DNA from: Epiperipatus broadwayi
Taxonomy: Eukaryota; Onychophora; Udeonychophora; Euonychophora; Peripatidae
DNA: 64,000 nucleotides
Assembly (NCBI GenBank): GCA_028023455.1
Contig: JAQFVV010012416.1
Coordinates: 729,001 to 793,000, forward strand
Direction of reading: 5' to 3'
The translations under genes were made by a program, and so were the position numbers. This document shows, one piece after another, positions 1 to 12,916 of this stretch (positions within the stretch are counted from its first letter, which is position 1; each line of letters begins with the position of its first letter). A model generated the notes under the pieces. The model searched no databases and had not been told where the DNA came from. It worked only from the letters and a program-made list of their open reading frames with translations.

Positions 1-1949
1 TTTTTTTTTTAACTTTTGTTTTAAAACACAAACTAACTTTTTTAAGCTTTCACTTCATGTTTTAATAAATCAATAATATATAGTTTGTTAGAGTTAAATA
101 TAAATAAAAAACAAAATGGTTAATACATTAAGATAAATTCTGAATCCTATATAGTTAAATGAGAGTTTTCTTTTCAGTCTAATATTTCTTTCCACAATGG
201 CATGCATTGAGTCCATTTATAAGTTGCTATAATGTTCTTTAGAAAGCTCTTGCCATTTAAATTTACGGTTTAGGCCACATTTGGATTACAGATTCCTTTT
301 CAAACAGCATGGTCAGGTTCCAGAAATCCATGTTAGATTTCAATCAGCAGTTTTTGCTCTTATCTACCAAGTCACCATGATGAAGATTTGATGCAGTTTG
401 ATTAAAGTAGAATCCAGGTTGATCTATTTCAAGAAAAAAACTGATCATGTATAGGTTTTGATGTCTTATTTTTAACACTCCTGGCTCATGTTTTTCACAC
501 CTTTTATCTTGTTTTTAATACTTTTTAACATCTTTTTTTTCTGTTTCAGCTAATCTTGCAACCTTCATCAGGAATCAGTTTAATCTTTAATTTGATAACT
601 GCTGGAAAGATAGAAAAAAGAAAATAGAGTAAAGAAAGGTAGACAGTGAGGTAAGGTATGGAAATTTGTTCTTGAAGGACATGGCAACTTGAATGACATG
701 ACCCAAAAACCATGGAAGCTCATATTTCTCTAAAGAAGAAGCATAGTTTCACAATTCTGACACCATACTGGACTTTGAGAGAGAGAGAAATTGCTACTTC
801 TGTCTAAATTGATACAGGAATCATCTCTGACTGGACACTGTTTTGTTGATTGATTACAACAGCATGAAGAGGGTTCATGTGAGAATCATGAAGAAATTTG
901 AAGCACAATTTGAAAAGAAACAGCTTCAAAATAGAATCTATTTTTAATAATTATTATAATGATGATCATCAGATTAATTAATCGAGTATTTTTTTTTACT
1001 TTTCATAAAAAAATCACAGAAATTTTCTCTGTGTTGAAATCACAAAGCAAGTACATTTCATTCATGAAGTCAGAATTTTAACCCACCCCCACATTAATAC
1101 AATTCTTTATTTCATATTTGTAAGAAAGCATATCCATTGGTCTGTGTAGTTTGTGACATAAATCTGCCTTTCTCCTTCAGTTTTATTCACTGTTTGCAAC
1201 AAAACTATTGACTTTTGAATTTATTTTGTTCCTCTGAGCAAATAATCCAATCTTTGGATTTTTATGTTTATGATTGGTGTAATTTCTCCCTTCGTGATTG
1301 ACATTTCTCAAATACAAACTTTATTTAATAAATCACTAATAATTGATAGTTCAGCAGCAAATAGTTCAAATGACCTAAATAATTCCAAATTTGCATGGTT
1401 ATAACAATGCTATGTTGTCCGTGAAAGCGAAAATAAAAATTGAGTAAATAAAATAAATTGTCGAGAATATATGTGAATTTAGGCACAAATTATGTCAATA
1501 ATTTTTGCAAATTTCAAAAAAAAATTTAGTTAAGTAACTATAAAAAATGTTATGCTATTTTTTTTTTATTTTCATGTGTAGTTGTACCATTTATCGTTAG
1601 TCCTTTTTAAAACTGTCATATTTCCAAATTTGACCTGACTTAAATTGTAATAATTACATAAAGTCTACTGCCTTACTCCACCAATCATGAATGGTTGTCA
1701 TATTACAATTGTACTTTTTGTTTTTAAGCACTTTTATACTATTTGTTCAAGTAAATTTTGAAATTGAGATTTAATATATTTATATCCAATGGAATTTGTT
1801 CAAATTTTATGCATGTTATAACAGAGACAATGCAATATGACAGTAAAATAATTTAGAAAGATTCCCTAGTTTCTTAACTGTAAATGGTAGATCAAATTTC
1901 AAATACATTAATATTAGTTTAACAAATTTTCAGTAATATAAGTGAGAGT
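1..1949. other. AT-rich non-coding stretch
   Basis: No open frame of note and no recognisable protein similarity on either strand. The stretch starts inside a poly-T run and holds several A or T homopolymers and a short GA run near 777. It looks like intron or intergenic sequence. Confidence 0.6.
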
Positions 1950-2110
1950 GGTATATAGGGCCTTGCAGAGAAAATATGAGGCCCAGGGCAACTAATATTT
2001 TAGAGGCCCTTCAAAATTTAAAATAAAGTGGGAAGAGAAAAGAAATGAGTTATTTATAGGGCCAAAAACAGGACTCTGGGAGCAGTTGGTTATGAATCGC
2101 AGAAATGAGC
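1950..2110. repeat. Possible hAT-type MITE remnant (GGCCC-rich)
   Basis: A GC-richer island in AT-rich DNA carries repeated GGCCC/GGGCC words, including AGGGCCTTG, GAGGCCCAGGGCAAC and AGAGGCCCTTC, with GGGCC again near 2059. This wording resembles the terminal regions of some non-autonomous animal hAT elements, as far as I can recall. No second terminus or target-site duplication is evident, so the assignment is tentative. Confidence 0.22.
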
Positions 2111-4224
2111 AAGCAGATTAGATCCAGATGGCACTTGGATAGGGTAGATTCATTCTAGCACTGTTAGTATCATAAAACACTGTTAGCACAGAACTCCTTC
2201 TCTAGTGCATTTATTCCATTACTGTTATATTTTTTCTATTAATTTTTATATTACAACTGAAGAAAAAGTTATAATATTAAAATGAATGAAAATAGTCTTC
2301 TTCCAAATAATATTTTCTTATCTAGATGCTTCATTTTGAGAAAGATTATAACTGCCATCAAAGAAATGCACAAAAACATAGGCACAAGTTTGTTTTTAAC
2401 ACAGTGAAAAAAAGGCTTCTAAAAATAATGACTGCAACAATTACTATAGAAACAAAAAACTGCTGTAAAATAGTGTAGCTGTTTTTTTGGATCACCAAGA
2501 GGCATCTAGCCACAGGTTCGAACCCAAGAATGCCAAGATTGTGTGCTCCGAGTGAAATGATACTAAAAGGAAAATAAAAGATTATTTCATCATAAACAAC
2601 CCGAATGCCATCAGTAGATGAGATACATGTTTTGTGATTTCAAAAAAATGGTCAAGTTAAATGATTTGCACATAAAACTACTCTGTATCACTAACGACAA
2701 AGTTTACGAATATGAGAGTTAACATACCCTGAAAGCACTAAGCCAAATATTATTTGTTTAATAATTTCACCAATTTGCGTTAAAGTGCAATATAATCACC
2801 AAGTGTCATATATAATTTTTTTAAAAAGCATTAGGCAATGCTAACAATCAAAATCAAAATATTAACCATATAAAAATAACAAAAAACATGAAATAGATGA
2901 AGTTTTTTAAAATTAAAATTGTCTTGGATATGTTATTGAAATATGGACAAAAAAAAAGCCAAGATTGATCATGGAAAATTGTAAAAGTAACAAAAAAAAA
3001 AGTCACCAAGCTGCGTTTAAATACCGTATTGCAAAGCAAAGATCAGTCTAACAATCTCTGATATAGAAATGCTGAAAGAGAAACAATTACTTTCCACTTC
3101 TGACATAGTGAGGTTTTGAGTGGCTTCCCATATTTCTTTTACCCTCCACTAGCAATGACTAAATAGATTCCTTTATACTGTAAAATACTGGATAGTTAGC
3201 TAGGCTGGTCGATTCTCTGAAAAAAAAAAAATTCTGGCTTACATTTGAACAAGATTGTGATTACAGTAGGCAGTATTTTTCAAAAAATTGCAGAATGCTT
3301 TATGTATGAATTCCAAAGAGCTAAAGTTACTAATTTTTTTATTAAGTGATATAACAATGACGTGCATATATATATTAACAATAAGTGACATAACACTGAA
3401 AGGTTTTTATAAATGTAAAATCCTTAGATGTTATACAAACACCAATCATTAAAAAAACAAAAATAAGATCGCAGGATTACAGTCTAAGTTCCACTCAACA
3501 CCAACCAAAATTGTCTTTATGTCAGTAGATATCAATTATCTAAATTATAATAATCGTAATTGATTACATTTATCTGAAGTAATATAAGCGAATTGAATTA
3601 TAATTTCTTTCTAATTAATAATAATGGTAGTAGATTGAGTCGAGCATAAGATAGATTTAATAAATTCAAATTTCAACTATTAATAAAATACAAATATTAA
3701 TTATTGGAATAAATTATAATATTTTAACACTGCATAATATAACGATGCTTCATATACTATTGCAAAAGAAAAAGACATAGCTAACATTCTACACAAAAGA
3801 CAACTTTTAAAATGCATAACTGCTGTTGCTAAAAGCTTTATTAATATTCCATCAACTGCAAAAAAAAAAAAAAAATCAACTCATTTAGAAGAGGTTTCGT
3901 TTGCTTACATATTTTCAACAATATTAAAATTTTAACAATCTCATTTTTATACTTAAGCATACGAACCTACAATTAAAAATGTAGAATGACTATTTTTTTC
4001 AACCATAAATGTGAAACTGTATATAATTATACCCCCCCAATAATGCATTAGTATAAATTAAAGAATATGCATGACAACATTGAAAAATCTTCATCAATAC
4101 CTAATGCTATTAGAAAATGTTTTGAAATATATATAAAACTAATGTTTGCATTCTAACCAGTAATTTATTTTACTCCAGAGCCATCTACTGTAAGCATAAG
4201 TAATTAATGTGTTCTAGATACCAC
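2111..4224. other. AT-rich non-coding stretch
   Basis: Apart from the SINE-like trace at about 2481-2560 nothing is recognisable. There are long A and T runs and stop codons in all frames. Short open frames here have simple, phenylalanine/isoleucine-rich composition expected from AT-rich DNA. Confidence 0.55.
2481..2560 (-). repeat. tRNA-derived SINE-like remnant
   Basis: Read on the minus strand, a good RNA polymerase III B-box-like word (GGTTCGAACC, near 2513-2525) is followed about 25 nt later by a short A-run (the T-run at 2481-2487 on the plus strand), the order expected in a tRNA-derived SINE. The A box is not clear and no target-site duplication is seen. The B-box word is itself palindromic, so orientation rests on the A-run only. 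Confidence 0.3.
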
Positions 4225-4650
4225 ACACAATTTCCTAATTTATGATATTGAGTTTAACCAGTGAGCATTGAATTTGTATGCACACTTTGTGGTACCTTTA
4301 ATTCAGTATTCATATTTTTCAAATATCAGAAAACGTATGAAGTTATTGATACATATATATCACGAAATCAGAGTATAGTTTCAACCCTTAAGGCATATTT
4401 GAAATCGGAATTTTCTATCCTTCAAACAACCAAGGAATTATGAGAAATGGGTTTCATATTCTTTTGCAAACCCATCAAAATAGCTGAATTTGCTCACTTA
4501 AATCTTATCAACAAGTTCAGAATCATACATGGGTGTTTAACCAGAAGTGAAATAAAAAGGGCCGTGACTTAAGTGGTTGTGGAATAACACAAAACATGAA
4601 CCACATATTGGAATCTAGACTTCTTTATGATGTTTGTGAATACTTTATCT
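4225..4650 (+). pseudogene. LINE family C, 3' terminal fragment (Jockey/CR1-like)
   Basis: A frame from 4261 reads through one in-frame TGA at 4441 into residues matching the C-terminal region of Jockey/CR1-like reverse transcriptases: NLINKFRIIHGCLTRSE, corresponding to the family's LNRFRTGHGRC-type motif. After a frame change it continues with CGITQNMNHILESRLL, a degenerate form of the terminal zinc-binding C.CG..QTM.HI..C segment. The SILQTTKEL portion also resembles QDSLQTAKEL in the family C copy at about 29.55 kb, so the two share a source family. The fragment is 5'-truncated, with a stop and a frameshift. It ends within a few bases of a hAT terminus at 4655. Confidence 0.6.
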
Positions 4651-4654
4651 AAAA

Positions 4655-4735
4655 CAGTGGTTCTCAATCCTCCTAATGCCATGACCCTTTAATAGTTCCT
4701 TATATTGTGGTGACCCCCAGCTTATTAAAGGACCT
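4655..4735 (+). mobile_element. hAT transposon terminus, SPIN/Charlie-like
   Basis: The segment begins with CAGTGGTTCTCAA, the classic terminal inverted repeat of Charlie-group hAT elements. It continues with words for TCCTAATGCC, GACCCTTTAATA and TTGTGGTGACCCCCA in the order I recall for SPIN-like (Space Invader) non-autonomous elements of vertebrates and some invertebrates. Only this end is visible; no matching opposite terminus follows, so the copy is truncated. Family assignment is from memory of the consensus and needs alignment. Confidence 0.6.
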
Positions 4736-7700
4736 TTCAGTTGTTATAAAAAGTTGAAGATACCAAAGTATAATTACTGGACTAGTATCACAATATATAA
4801 CTATGCAAGGAAGTTATGGCTGGTATACCAAATAGATAAAATTTCAGGCTGGTAGCTTGATAATAAAAAAACAAAAAGTGGCTATTGGATTCATTAGATC
4901 CAAATCCAAGCTCCTCATGGATAGTTATAAGGAATAATAGAAAAGAGTATAATACAGCATTGGATAGGGATTTAATAAACATTACTTATCTACTGATTAT
5001 ATAAATACAATTTATACATTACTTTTTAGTATCTTTTTATTCATGCACAATTTTATATGTCAAAAAGTCTTCAAAGTAATGGATAAATTGTATTTATACA
5101 AGATATTGCAGCAAAATAAAGGAAGTGGTGAATTTGGCGATATATCTACTGATTATTCAAGCTTGTCAAAGGGTTGCTTAATAACATTATTATATTGGAA
5201 GAATGAGTGCAATTTGATTCTTAATTGCCAATTCCCCCCCCCCCCATTTTCTTCAGCTAAGAAATGACAAAGCAACCATTAGCTATTATATAAGGCTCGT
5301 TAGAATAACAAAACACTATTATAAATAAGTACGTCAAAGGTATCTTCAAAAAATAAAAATTATAAAACACTTTTACTGACGATATTATTTTTCTTAATAT
5401 TCATTTCTCTGACAGTGTCCATTATTATATGCATTTATTTGCTTCAAATATATTTGAAGTTAGCACTAAAGGTAAATCAATTTTAAATTTATATCTCATA
5501 AGTGTCTTCAGATTGACAATTTATCTTGTAGCTGTCAGTCACGTTAAAAATAATTGCAATACTAGTTTCTAATCAAACAACTGATATTTCTGGTTTATAT
5601 TTGGCTAAAACCATGAAATATCATGATCCCCATACTATGCAAATTGAACGATCATGGAGGGGTTTATACTAATACTGCCCCCCCCCCCCCACTCCAAAAG
5701 AAACAATTATAAAAACTGAAGTTCCGAGTATATATATTTAACTAGTGGTTGAAAAAGTATGCAAATTAATTGGCTTGGATTCAATTGATTTTTTCAGATT
5801 GATAGTAAATACTTTAAACAGGCTTTAACCTGTGTTCAATACACTTTAAAATTCGTAATAATCAATCGATAGTATTAAAAAAAGTGGTTGTTGTATGGAA
5901 GGATTAGGTTCAAAAAATTCAGAAGCCAGAAACTAGAAGAAATATTACTGGATATACATTTTAGTAATCCTATCTATGTAGTGATTGCTCAAGCTTACTA
6001 TAGTTTATATTTACTGTATTTGGGTACCAGATACATTACTTTATAATTAATGACTACTTGGAAACCACTAATATCTAACACATGGAACAAGACAAAACTA
6101 GTTGCATCATTAGTACCAATTATTTGCATTATTAGTATCAAGATCTCATTTTGAACTCCTACTTAAATCAAAATGTTTACAAATATATGATTTCATTATT
6201 ACTCTTAAAAATTATATGACAAAAAGTTTTTGAAAAAATATTTAAGTTAAATTCTATTATGTATCACTAATATTTACAAGTCTATTAGAAGATGCTAAGC
6301 AAGTTAGTTTCAATATCTATGAATACTTCATTTATGACTATTCTTTTTAATAAGATGGCCAAACAGAAATTGAAAAGGAATAATGATAAACCACAAAAGT
6401 TAATAACTTATTGGACAAAGGTGATACTGTTTAATACTTTAACCATTCTCTAAACATCTTAATACAATTATATTTTTAAGATAGTAACTAAGTTCTTCCA
6501 CCAATAGTTTTGGAATATTATATATAAAAAAAGATAATCATGAAAATATTATTTGCGAATATTTAGACCTGAACAATCTGTATATGGTGACAGTTTTACT
6601 TCCTTCTCAGTCTATTTGCACAATAGTAATTACACTTTTTAGCCAACAATTGTGTATTACTTTACTAAAAAAATGAATTTCTGTGAATAGTAACGATACT
6701 ACTAGAAGGTACTTCATAAATCTGAATATAAACATGGCAACATCTCAATTTCATCAGTCAACATATATCACAAATTAGAAGACAAATCAATATTTATTTT
6801 TTAAAAATAAAAAATGACAAATTATTCAGGCAGGATGGTGCATATATATATCATCACTCGTGCTTGAAACAAAAGAATAAAAATATCTAAAAAAAAAAAA
6901 CCCACCCCATCTTCAAAATACATTTCCATGAGTCTTCATTTGAACTAGATCATGAGATCCTCTCAAATGTCCTCATCATTGTTTAGTATTTATCTACCTC
7001 GTATTGAAACAATTTAATCTTTTCATAAATATATTAATAATTAATTACTAGGTATTATTATATTCATAATAATTGATTACTAGATATTATATTATCTTTA
7101 GCCTAACAATTGATTCTTAATAATTGCTAATACATTTTCTTCATCCCTTGCAAAAAGCATAGCTTTATATCTTGAAACTTTGGCAATATTTATGTATGCA
7201 TAATGAGCAGATAATTCAATACGCATTTTCATGCATTATGATTAGTAACTTACATTACATTGCATTTTAGCAATGTTAGGTACAAATTTTATTACATATA
7301 ATGAATAAAATTGTTCTTCAGACAGAAATTTAAAAAAAGACTAAACAAAAAAATTTCAAATGTTTTATTGAAAAATCAAAAGTACGCAATATATACAAAC
7401 CAAAATCTTAATAGCACTATTGTATGGCAATGAACAATTAAAAGATTGTATCACAGAATTTCTCGTTAATCAGAATAAATAAATGTGATTTTTATTTAGT
7501 ATATCACATGATTTAACTTGAAATGCTAAACAGCAGCAGATGACAACTAATCAATCCCCCTTTATTTTATTTTCGAAACAAAATTATTACAAAGTAAACA
7601 AACAAATGAAACTAAAGAAATTGTACATACAGGCTATAAAGAATTATTTTATAGGTACTTACAAACAAAACATTGTTTAATAATGTAGTAGTTAGCTAAA

Positions 7701-9201
7701 CCAGTTGCATCAATAACATCCTTCTACACATAATAAATAAAAAAAATCTTTCAACGTATATATAAATATATCTGTATGTGTTTGCATGTATAGTGCCCAA
7801 TTTTCCATTTCCGTTTTTGATACGCCAAACAGCCAAGAGGTTATAATCTATATATAAATTGAAACCGAAAAACGTCTTTAGAATTTATTATTACTAAAAA
7901 AAACAACCTATTAATGGGTAATTATGAATAATTAGTATGATGATAATTGCTAATTTTATCTCATTATCATGCAAATTTGCATGTGATATTACAGAAATTT
8001 CAGTAGCAATATTGTACTCTGATTGCATCCATAGCCTTGCCATTCATGCTTTCAAAAAAGTGTTAACTAGAATTTTGTAAATTTGAATGCGTATAGTTCA
8101 TGTATGCACTTACCTGTATGAAACCCATTATAAATAATCTTAAAGCAACTATTTCATTCTCTGCTATCTCATTGTGTGTTAGTCACATAATTTGTTCAAT
8201 TTATTACTGACCATTTTTATTTTCATAACTGCATTGTTCTTTTTTGTCCTCAATGACTTAATGTACATTTTAAAACTTAAATGGCATGTTTTACTAGGTA
8301 TACATTGAACAAGTACAATGTGTAGGATTTGTCAATCCACAGAACAGTTTGAAATCAAATGCTGTAGATCTGGGAAACTATAGTAGTTAATAATAATTAA
8401 AGTAACTGCAGTTCAAATAATCCATCCTATGGAGGGAAAAAAAGACTAATTTCTCATCAAATCATTTGATATTTGAGTGCCGGAAATGATAATCAGAAAT
8501 CTTTGGATCTTGGATCCACATTTCATCACCATTTTAATTGTATATGCTGGGTATCCATTTTAAGCAATATGCATAACTATGAAAGTATTATTTATTTAAA
8601 TATATGCATGATTTATTTCTAATTAATTCAATCAGAAATATAAAGAACATTAGTTGGAAAATTCATTTTGTAAATGTTACAAAATGTGAATTTTCCAAAT
8701 TAATAAATTACACTACATTTGATAAAAATAACCTAGAGTCTGGATTTCAAATCGCTCGTCTTACAAAAAGTTATAAACGCAGAATAAGAGTAATTTATAC
8801 AAAGCAAATCACTTGAAGGAAGCAAAAATTAGTTCTTCAAATAAATCAAAGTGAAATTACATATTGTTCGTATTTATTCTTTATGATTATTAATCTGTTA
8901 TAAAACATTTATTTGCAAACTCCCATATAGTCTAAATAAACTAGTCCAAATTGAAATAATGCATAAATTTAACTTTTTTTTTCTTTCCAAAATGTATTAA
9001 GTGAATTTAAAAATTGTAAAATTTTTCAACTTAATGAAATCACACTTTTTAATTTTCAAACAGATTTTTTTTTTTTTCAGATAAATCAAATGGTGCTTTG
9101 ATAATATTATAGACATTAACAGGTGATCAAATTAATTTTATTTTGACCCTTTCTCAGCCTCTAATTGTTGAAAATATGCCAAATAGATTCTTTTCATGTG
9201 G
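4736..9201. other. AT-rich non-coding stretch
   Basis: About 4.5 kb without a supportable gene. It contains C homopolymers near 5233 and 5680, many A/T runs, and one dispersed-repeat copy at about 5800-5870. No convincing domain was found in any frame. Confidence 0.55.
5800..5870 (+). repeat. Dispersed copy of the 193-bp repeat (partial)
   Basis: About 70 bp closely match the second half of the tandem unit at 10854-11239. Shared words include CAGGCTTTAACCTGT and TTTAAAATTCGTAATAATCAA in the same order and spacing. The upstream half of the unit is not recognisable here. Confidence 0.65.
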
Positions 9202-9326
9202 AATAGAATATCCTTTTTTTTTTTCATGTGTCATAGCATCGACTGGGAAGCAAACCCTCTAAGCAGAGACAACTGCTTGTAAGGCAGCTGTGCTGACCTC
9301 ACAACCACCAACACTAGCAAATATCC
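9202..9326 (-). mobile_element. Minimal tRNA-derived SINE (copy 1)
   Basis: On the minus strand from 9314 the sequence is tRNA-like throughout: an A-box-like TGGTTGTGAGG, a B-box-like GGTTTGCTTCC, then CGATGCTATGACAC and an A-tail (T-run 9214-9224 on the plus strand). The same order, length and 14-nt tail occur in the plus-strand copy at 35015. Flanks share AATATCC (ending 9213 and 9326), a probable short, decayed target-site duplication. Promoter boxes are more degraded than in the second copy. It is an element rather than a functional tRNA because it ends in a poly-A tract and the stems are damaged. Confidence 0.7.
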
Positions 9327-10853
9327 ATTATAATGATGTTTTATAAATAAAAAAAAAAAAAAAACTAAAAAATATTTAAATTGTATTTTTTTAAGATTTT
9401 ATATAATTGCTATAGATGTAATTTTTAAATTAAGATCGTTATTATTCAATTTCAATACATAAGCTTGAAATATGTTAACTGTAAAATGCAATATTATCTA
9501 TAATACAATGCTGCTGGTGGCGAAGTTGTATTTAAGCACTGCTGAAAAACTATCAAATTTCAATTTTTTCGAAAGGGCAAGGAAGATTAAATTTTTCAAT
9601 TGTGACCCATATTATAAGACTGCATTAAAAGTATTAATATTTTATTGAATTTTCGTGGGGTTTAATATTTATTTATTTTTTAGCGTTATCTATATAATAA
9701 ACAAACTAATTTGCCTGAGAAATATCTGTAACTAATCAAACCATTCAGATTTATGTAAATAATACTTCAAATTTTAACATTCTCAAACTTTTGAATGTAA
9801 AATTAGGATTTATAATTTTTTAAAAATTTACAGAAATAGATTGGGCACCGGTTCTACTATATTATTAAACATACTTTTTGTTAAACTCTTTATTATATAT
9901 AATTTGGCCTAATTGAAGAGAATGGTAGTGAAATCAGTTTTTTCTTGCATACAAAATTATATCTGTGGATAAAAATCATTTAAAAATTTTAATCAGTAAA
10001 ATTTAAACATTATAAATTGCATGTTTTCTAAAATCAAAAGTAAATTTTTAACATGCTCGACTAATGCCCATTTTTCTTTTGCAAATATACTTACATATAC
10101 ACACACTAATTCCAATAATCTGTGCAAATGGTAATTTAACTAGTAGCTTTTTTTTTTCTGGTACATACTTTAGTTAAATTATCCAAGTGCCCTGATGATG
10201 CAGTAACAATAAAAAATTCTTAATTACTAATAATATCCGCAGCATTTAGTTGAAGCTTTTGACCTTGAATAAACTAATGAAAAATCTTTTTTTTAAATAT
10301 CACTGTACACAAATTCTTGAATTATCATTAATGTAGAATTTTAATCTGCTTATAATTTAAAATAATAATTCTAACATATTGTGACAATTATTTCAGACTT
10401 GTTGAAATGATTATTAGATGTGTGTGTATAGATGCGAGTATATTATGACAATTTAAAATTTTTTTAAAAAACATCATGTTAAAACCATTAAAAATAATTT
10501 TCAGAAATAAAATATGACCAAAGAACACATGAATACACTGCCAAAACATAAAAGTACCATATAACTTGGAAAATAGAAATAGCTATTGCACATATATGCA
10601 TCACAATAAATGCAAAATTGTCAGGAAGGTTATTATTTTGTAAACATTGGTTACAAATCCTTAGTGAACAACAAAATAGCAGAAAAATATTTTACTGTAT
10701 TAATTTTCATAACAATGTTGATAATTTTTAAAAAATTACAATACATTTTTTATTATTTTTTAAAAAAGAATAATTTTTAAAGTTGCAAAACATAGATCAA
10801 ATTTTATTTTAGTAAAAAAAAAAAAAAACTAAAATCAAAATAATGTTAAGACT
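9327..10853. other. AT-rich non-coding stretch
   Basis: Nothing recognisable on either strand; long A-runs near 9350 and 10815 and scattered T-runs. No open frame with domain-like composition. Confidence 0.55.
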
Positions 10854-11239
10854 GAAGAAAACAAAAGTTTATTAACTTGTTGCTATAGAAAAATACTTGG
10901 AAAATAAATTGATTTTTTTATTACTTAATAAGAATAGTAATTAATTTATTGAGCACAAAGAAAGCATATGTAAATATTTTACACAGGCTTTAACCTGTAT
11001 TCAATGTGCTTTAAAATTCGTAATAATCAAGCAGTACTCAAAGTGTAAAGAAAACAAAAGTTTATTAACTTGTTTCTATAGAAGAATACTTGGAAAATAA
11101 ATTGATTTTTTTATTACTTAATAAGAATAGTAATTAATTTATTGAGCACAAAGAAAGCATATGTAAATACTTTACACAGGCTTTAACCTGTATTCAATGT
11201 GCTTTAAAATTCGTAATAATCAAGCGGTACTCAAAGTGT
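10854..11239 (+). repeat. 193-bp tandem direct duplication (two units)
   Basis: Two adjacent units (about 10854-11046 and 11047-11239) are nearly identical, differing at only a handful of positions, for example TTGCTATAGAAAAATA versus TTTCTATAGAAGAATA. Each carries the 15-nt near-palindrome ACAGGCTTTAACCTGT. A partial third copy lies at about 5800. Presence elsewhere in the window suggests a dispersed element that was tandemly duplicated here. Confidence 0.9.
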
Positions 11240-11838
11240 AATTTATCACAAACATACAGAAGTTATATTTTCCAATATTAAAAATTAGGGAAAAAGAAAT
11301 GTACAATAAACTACAGGTTAAGTATTTCCAAACCAAAATGTGTAACTATTATTTTTTTTTTTTCCACTTTTAAAAAACTTGCATGATTATATATGACACT
11401 TTTTGAAATATGCAACTCTAATTCAGAACATATCATGTGCAAGTCAATTCAATTCTTCATTCTTATATGATTCATCGCTATCTGAATATTTCATGTGACA
11501 GTTGATTTGATATTCTGCACCATGGATGCCCCTGACGAAGAAATCTTACATCATAATATCACCTTTTAAAAATTGAATTACATAAACATTATTAATTTAG
11601 GTTCAAGATAATTCATTAAGCTGATAATAAAATAATTCAATTTTTAGTTTTATTATTATTGATACATAAATGAGAACAATATGAAACATGATTTACGATT
11701 ATGATGCTCATCACCAAAAGTGCACTCCGCTAAATTAAGAACAAAATTAAAAACACTCCATAAAGCATATGCACACAAAAGAATTAATATTGCGTATGAG
11801 ATTTCTTTATTTCCATAAAGAAAATTTAATACTTTCGA
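11240..11838. other. AT-rich non-coding stretch
   Basis: No gene or recognisable repeat between the tandem duplication and the TIR element. T- and A-runs only. Confidence 0.5.
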
Positions 11839-12378
11839 GTGGTCAAGTAAACCAAGATGGCATCCTATATTTTTGATAAATGTAGTTTCGAGAATCTACC
11901 GAAGATGTAGTTGTTAAATTAAAACAAAATTAATAAATCAATTGTTAAAATTAAAAACAGAATAAATTCCAATAAATTTCACTAACAAGCTTAATTTCAA
12001 TTTTTTTACTTATATTATAATGTGGAAATAACGAGACGCTCTTAACATTGACGTACTTTATTCAATTCAGCATATTTCTTTTTGACAGTAATTTTTTTGC
12101 TAAACTGTCATAATGATCAAAATTTGAGGTCTTCCCATCACAGAACATGATGTACTGAACTATTTTTCCAAAGATACGGGATCCTGCCCTCCCAAAAAAG
12201 TGTGCATGTGCATTAATGGTTACTATATGATTGCATAGTGCCAACATAAATAAAGTATAAATATTGTATTTACATATTTTTACCATTTTTCTGTTTTTAA
12301 CATTTGGGAAAGGGGGGAGCGAAACTATACATTTATCAAAAATATGGGCTGCCATCTTGGTTTATTTGAAAAGTCACC
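11839..12378. mobile_element. About 540-bp non-autonomous DNA transposon with TIRs
   Basis: The segment 11839-11890 recurs in inverted orientation at about 12319-12378: both contain TAAACCAAGATGGCA, then ATATTTTTGATAAATGTA and GTTTCG, with a few substitutions and a 2-nt indel. The interior of about 430 bp has no transposase similarity, which fits a MITE-like element mobilised in trans. No clean target-site duplication is visible, so the superfamily is undetermined. The open frames on both strands here simply run through the element. Confidence 0.75.
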
Positions 12379-12916
12379 AAGTACCAAAAATTTATACTAC
12401 AATATTTATTACATTGAATCTGTATGATGGAGTAAATCTAGTTTGTCGCATTTTTATTCTTTATGACACATAAAAAATGTTTCCAAAAGCTTCTTGAAAT
12501 ATATATAAATCCATTCTTTTCCAAAAAAAAATTCTCAAAAACATCATATATACAAAAATGTAAATCCCCCCCCCCCCATCCTTAGCAGCAAATGTTACTT
12601 TTTCATAATAACATTCAAAGTTGAACAATAAAGTTCTATTTCACAGTTCAAAATGGAGGGAAAAATATCTTTTATTTTTTTGTTTGCGTTCTCCATTGAT
12701 TATGTAACTTATTTCATATTTGATACTATATTAATTTAGTAAAGATATAAGGTGATATGTATATATTAAATAGGGATTATAATAACATAAGGCCTTTCTG
12801 TTATAGCTGTGTCAAATCCTAATACCAACTAATCACAAATCTGAATAAGAATTGAATAAAATTTACATTAAGTAGTTTTACTTGTATCTCTTATACTAGC
12901 ACATAATTGTTATTAA
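12379..12916. other. AT-rich non-coding stretch
   Basis: Contains a C homopolymer near 12567 and simple A/T runs; no gene found. Confidence 0.5.

Noticed and set aside
5043-5267. Small open frame with a proline run
   Set aside because: The proline run is a C homopolymer translated in frame; nothing else suggests coding.
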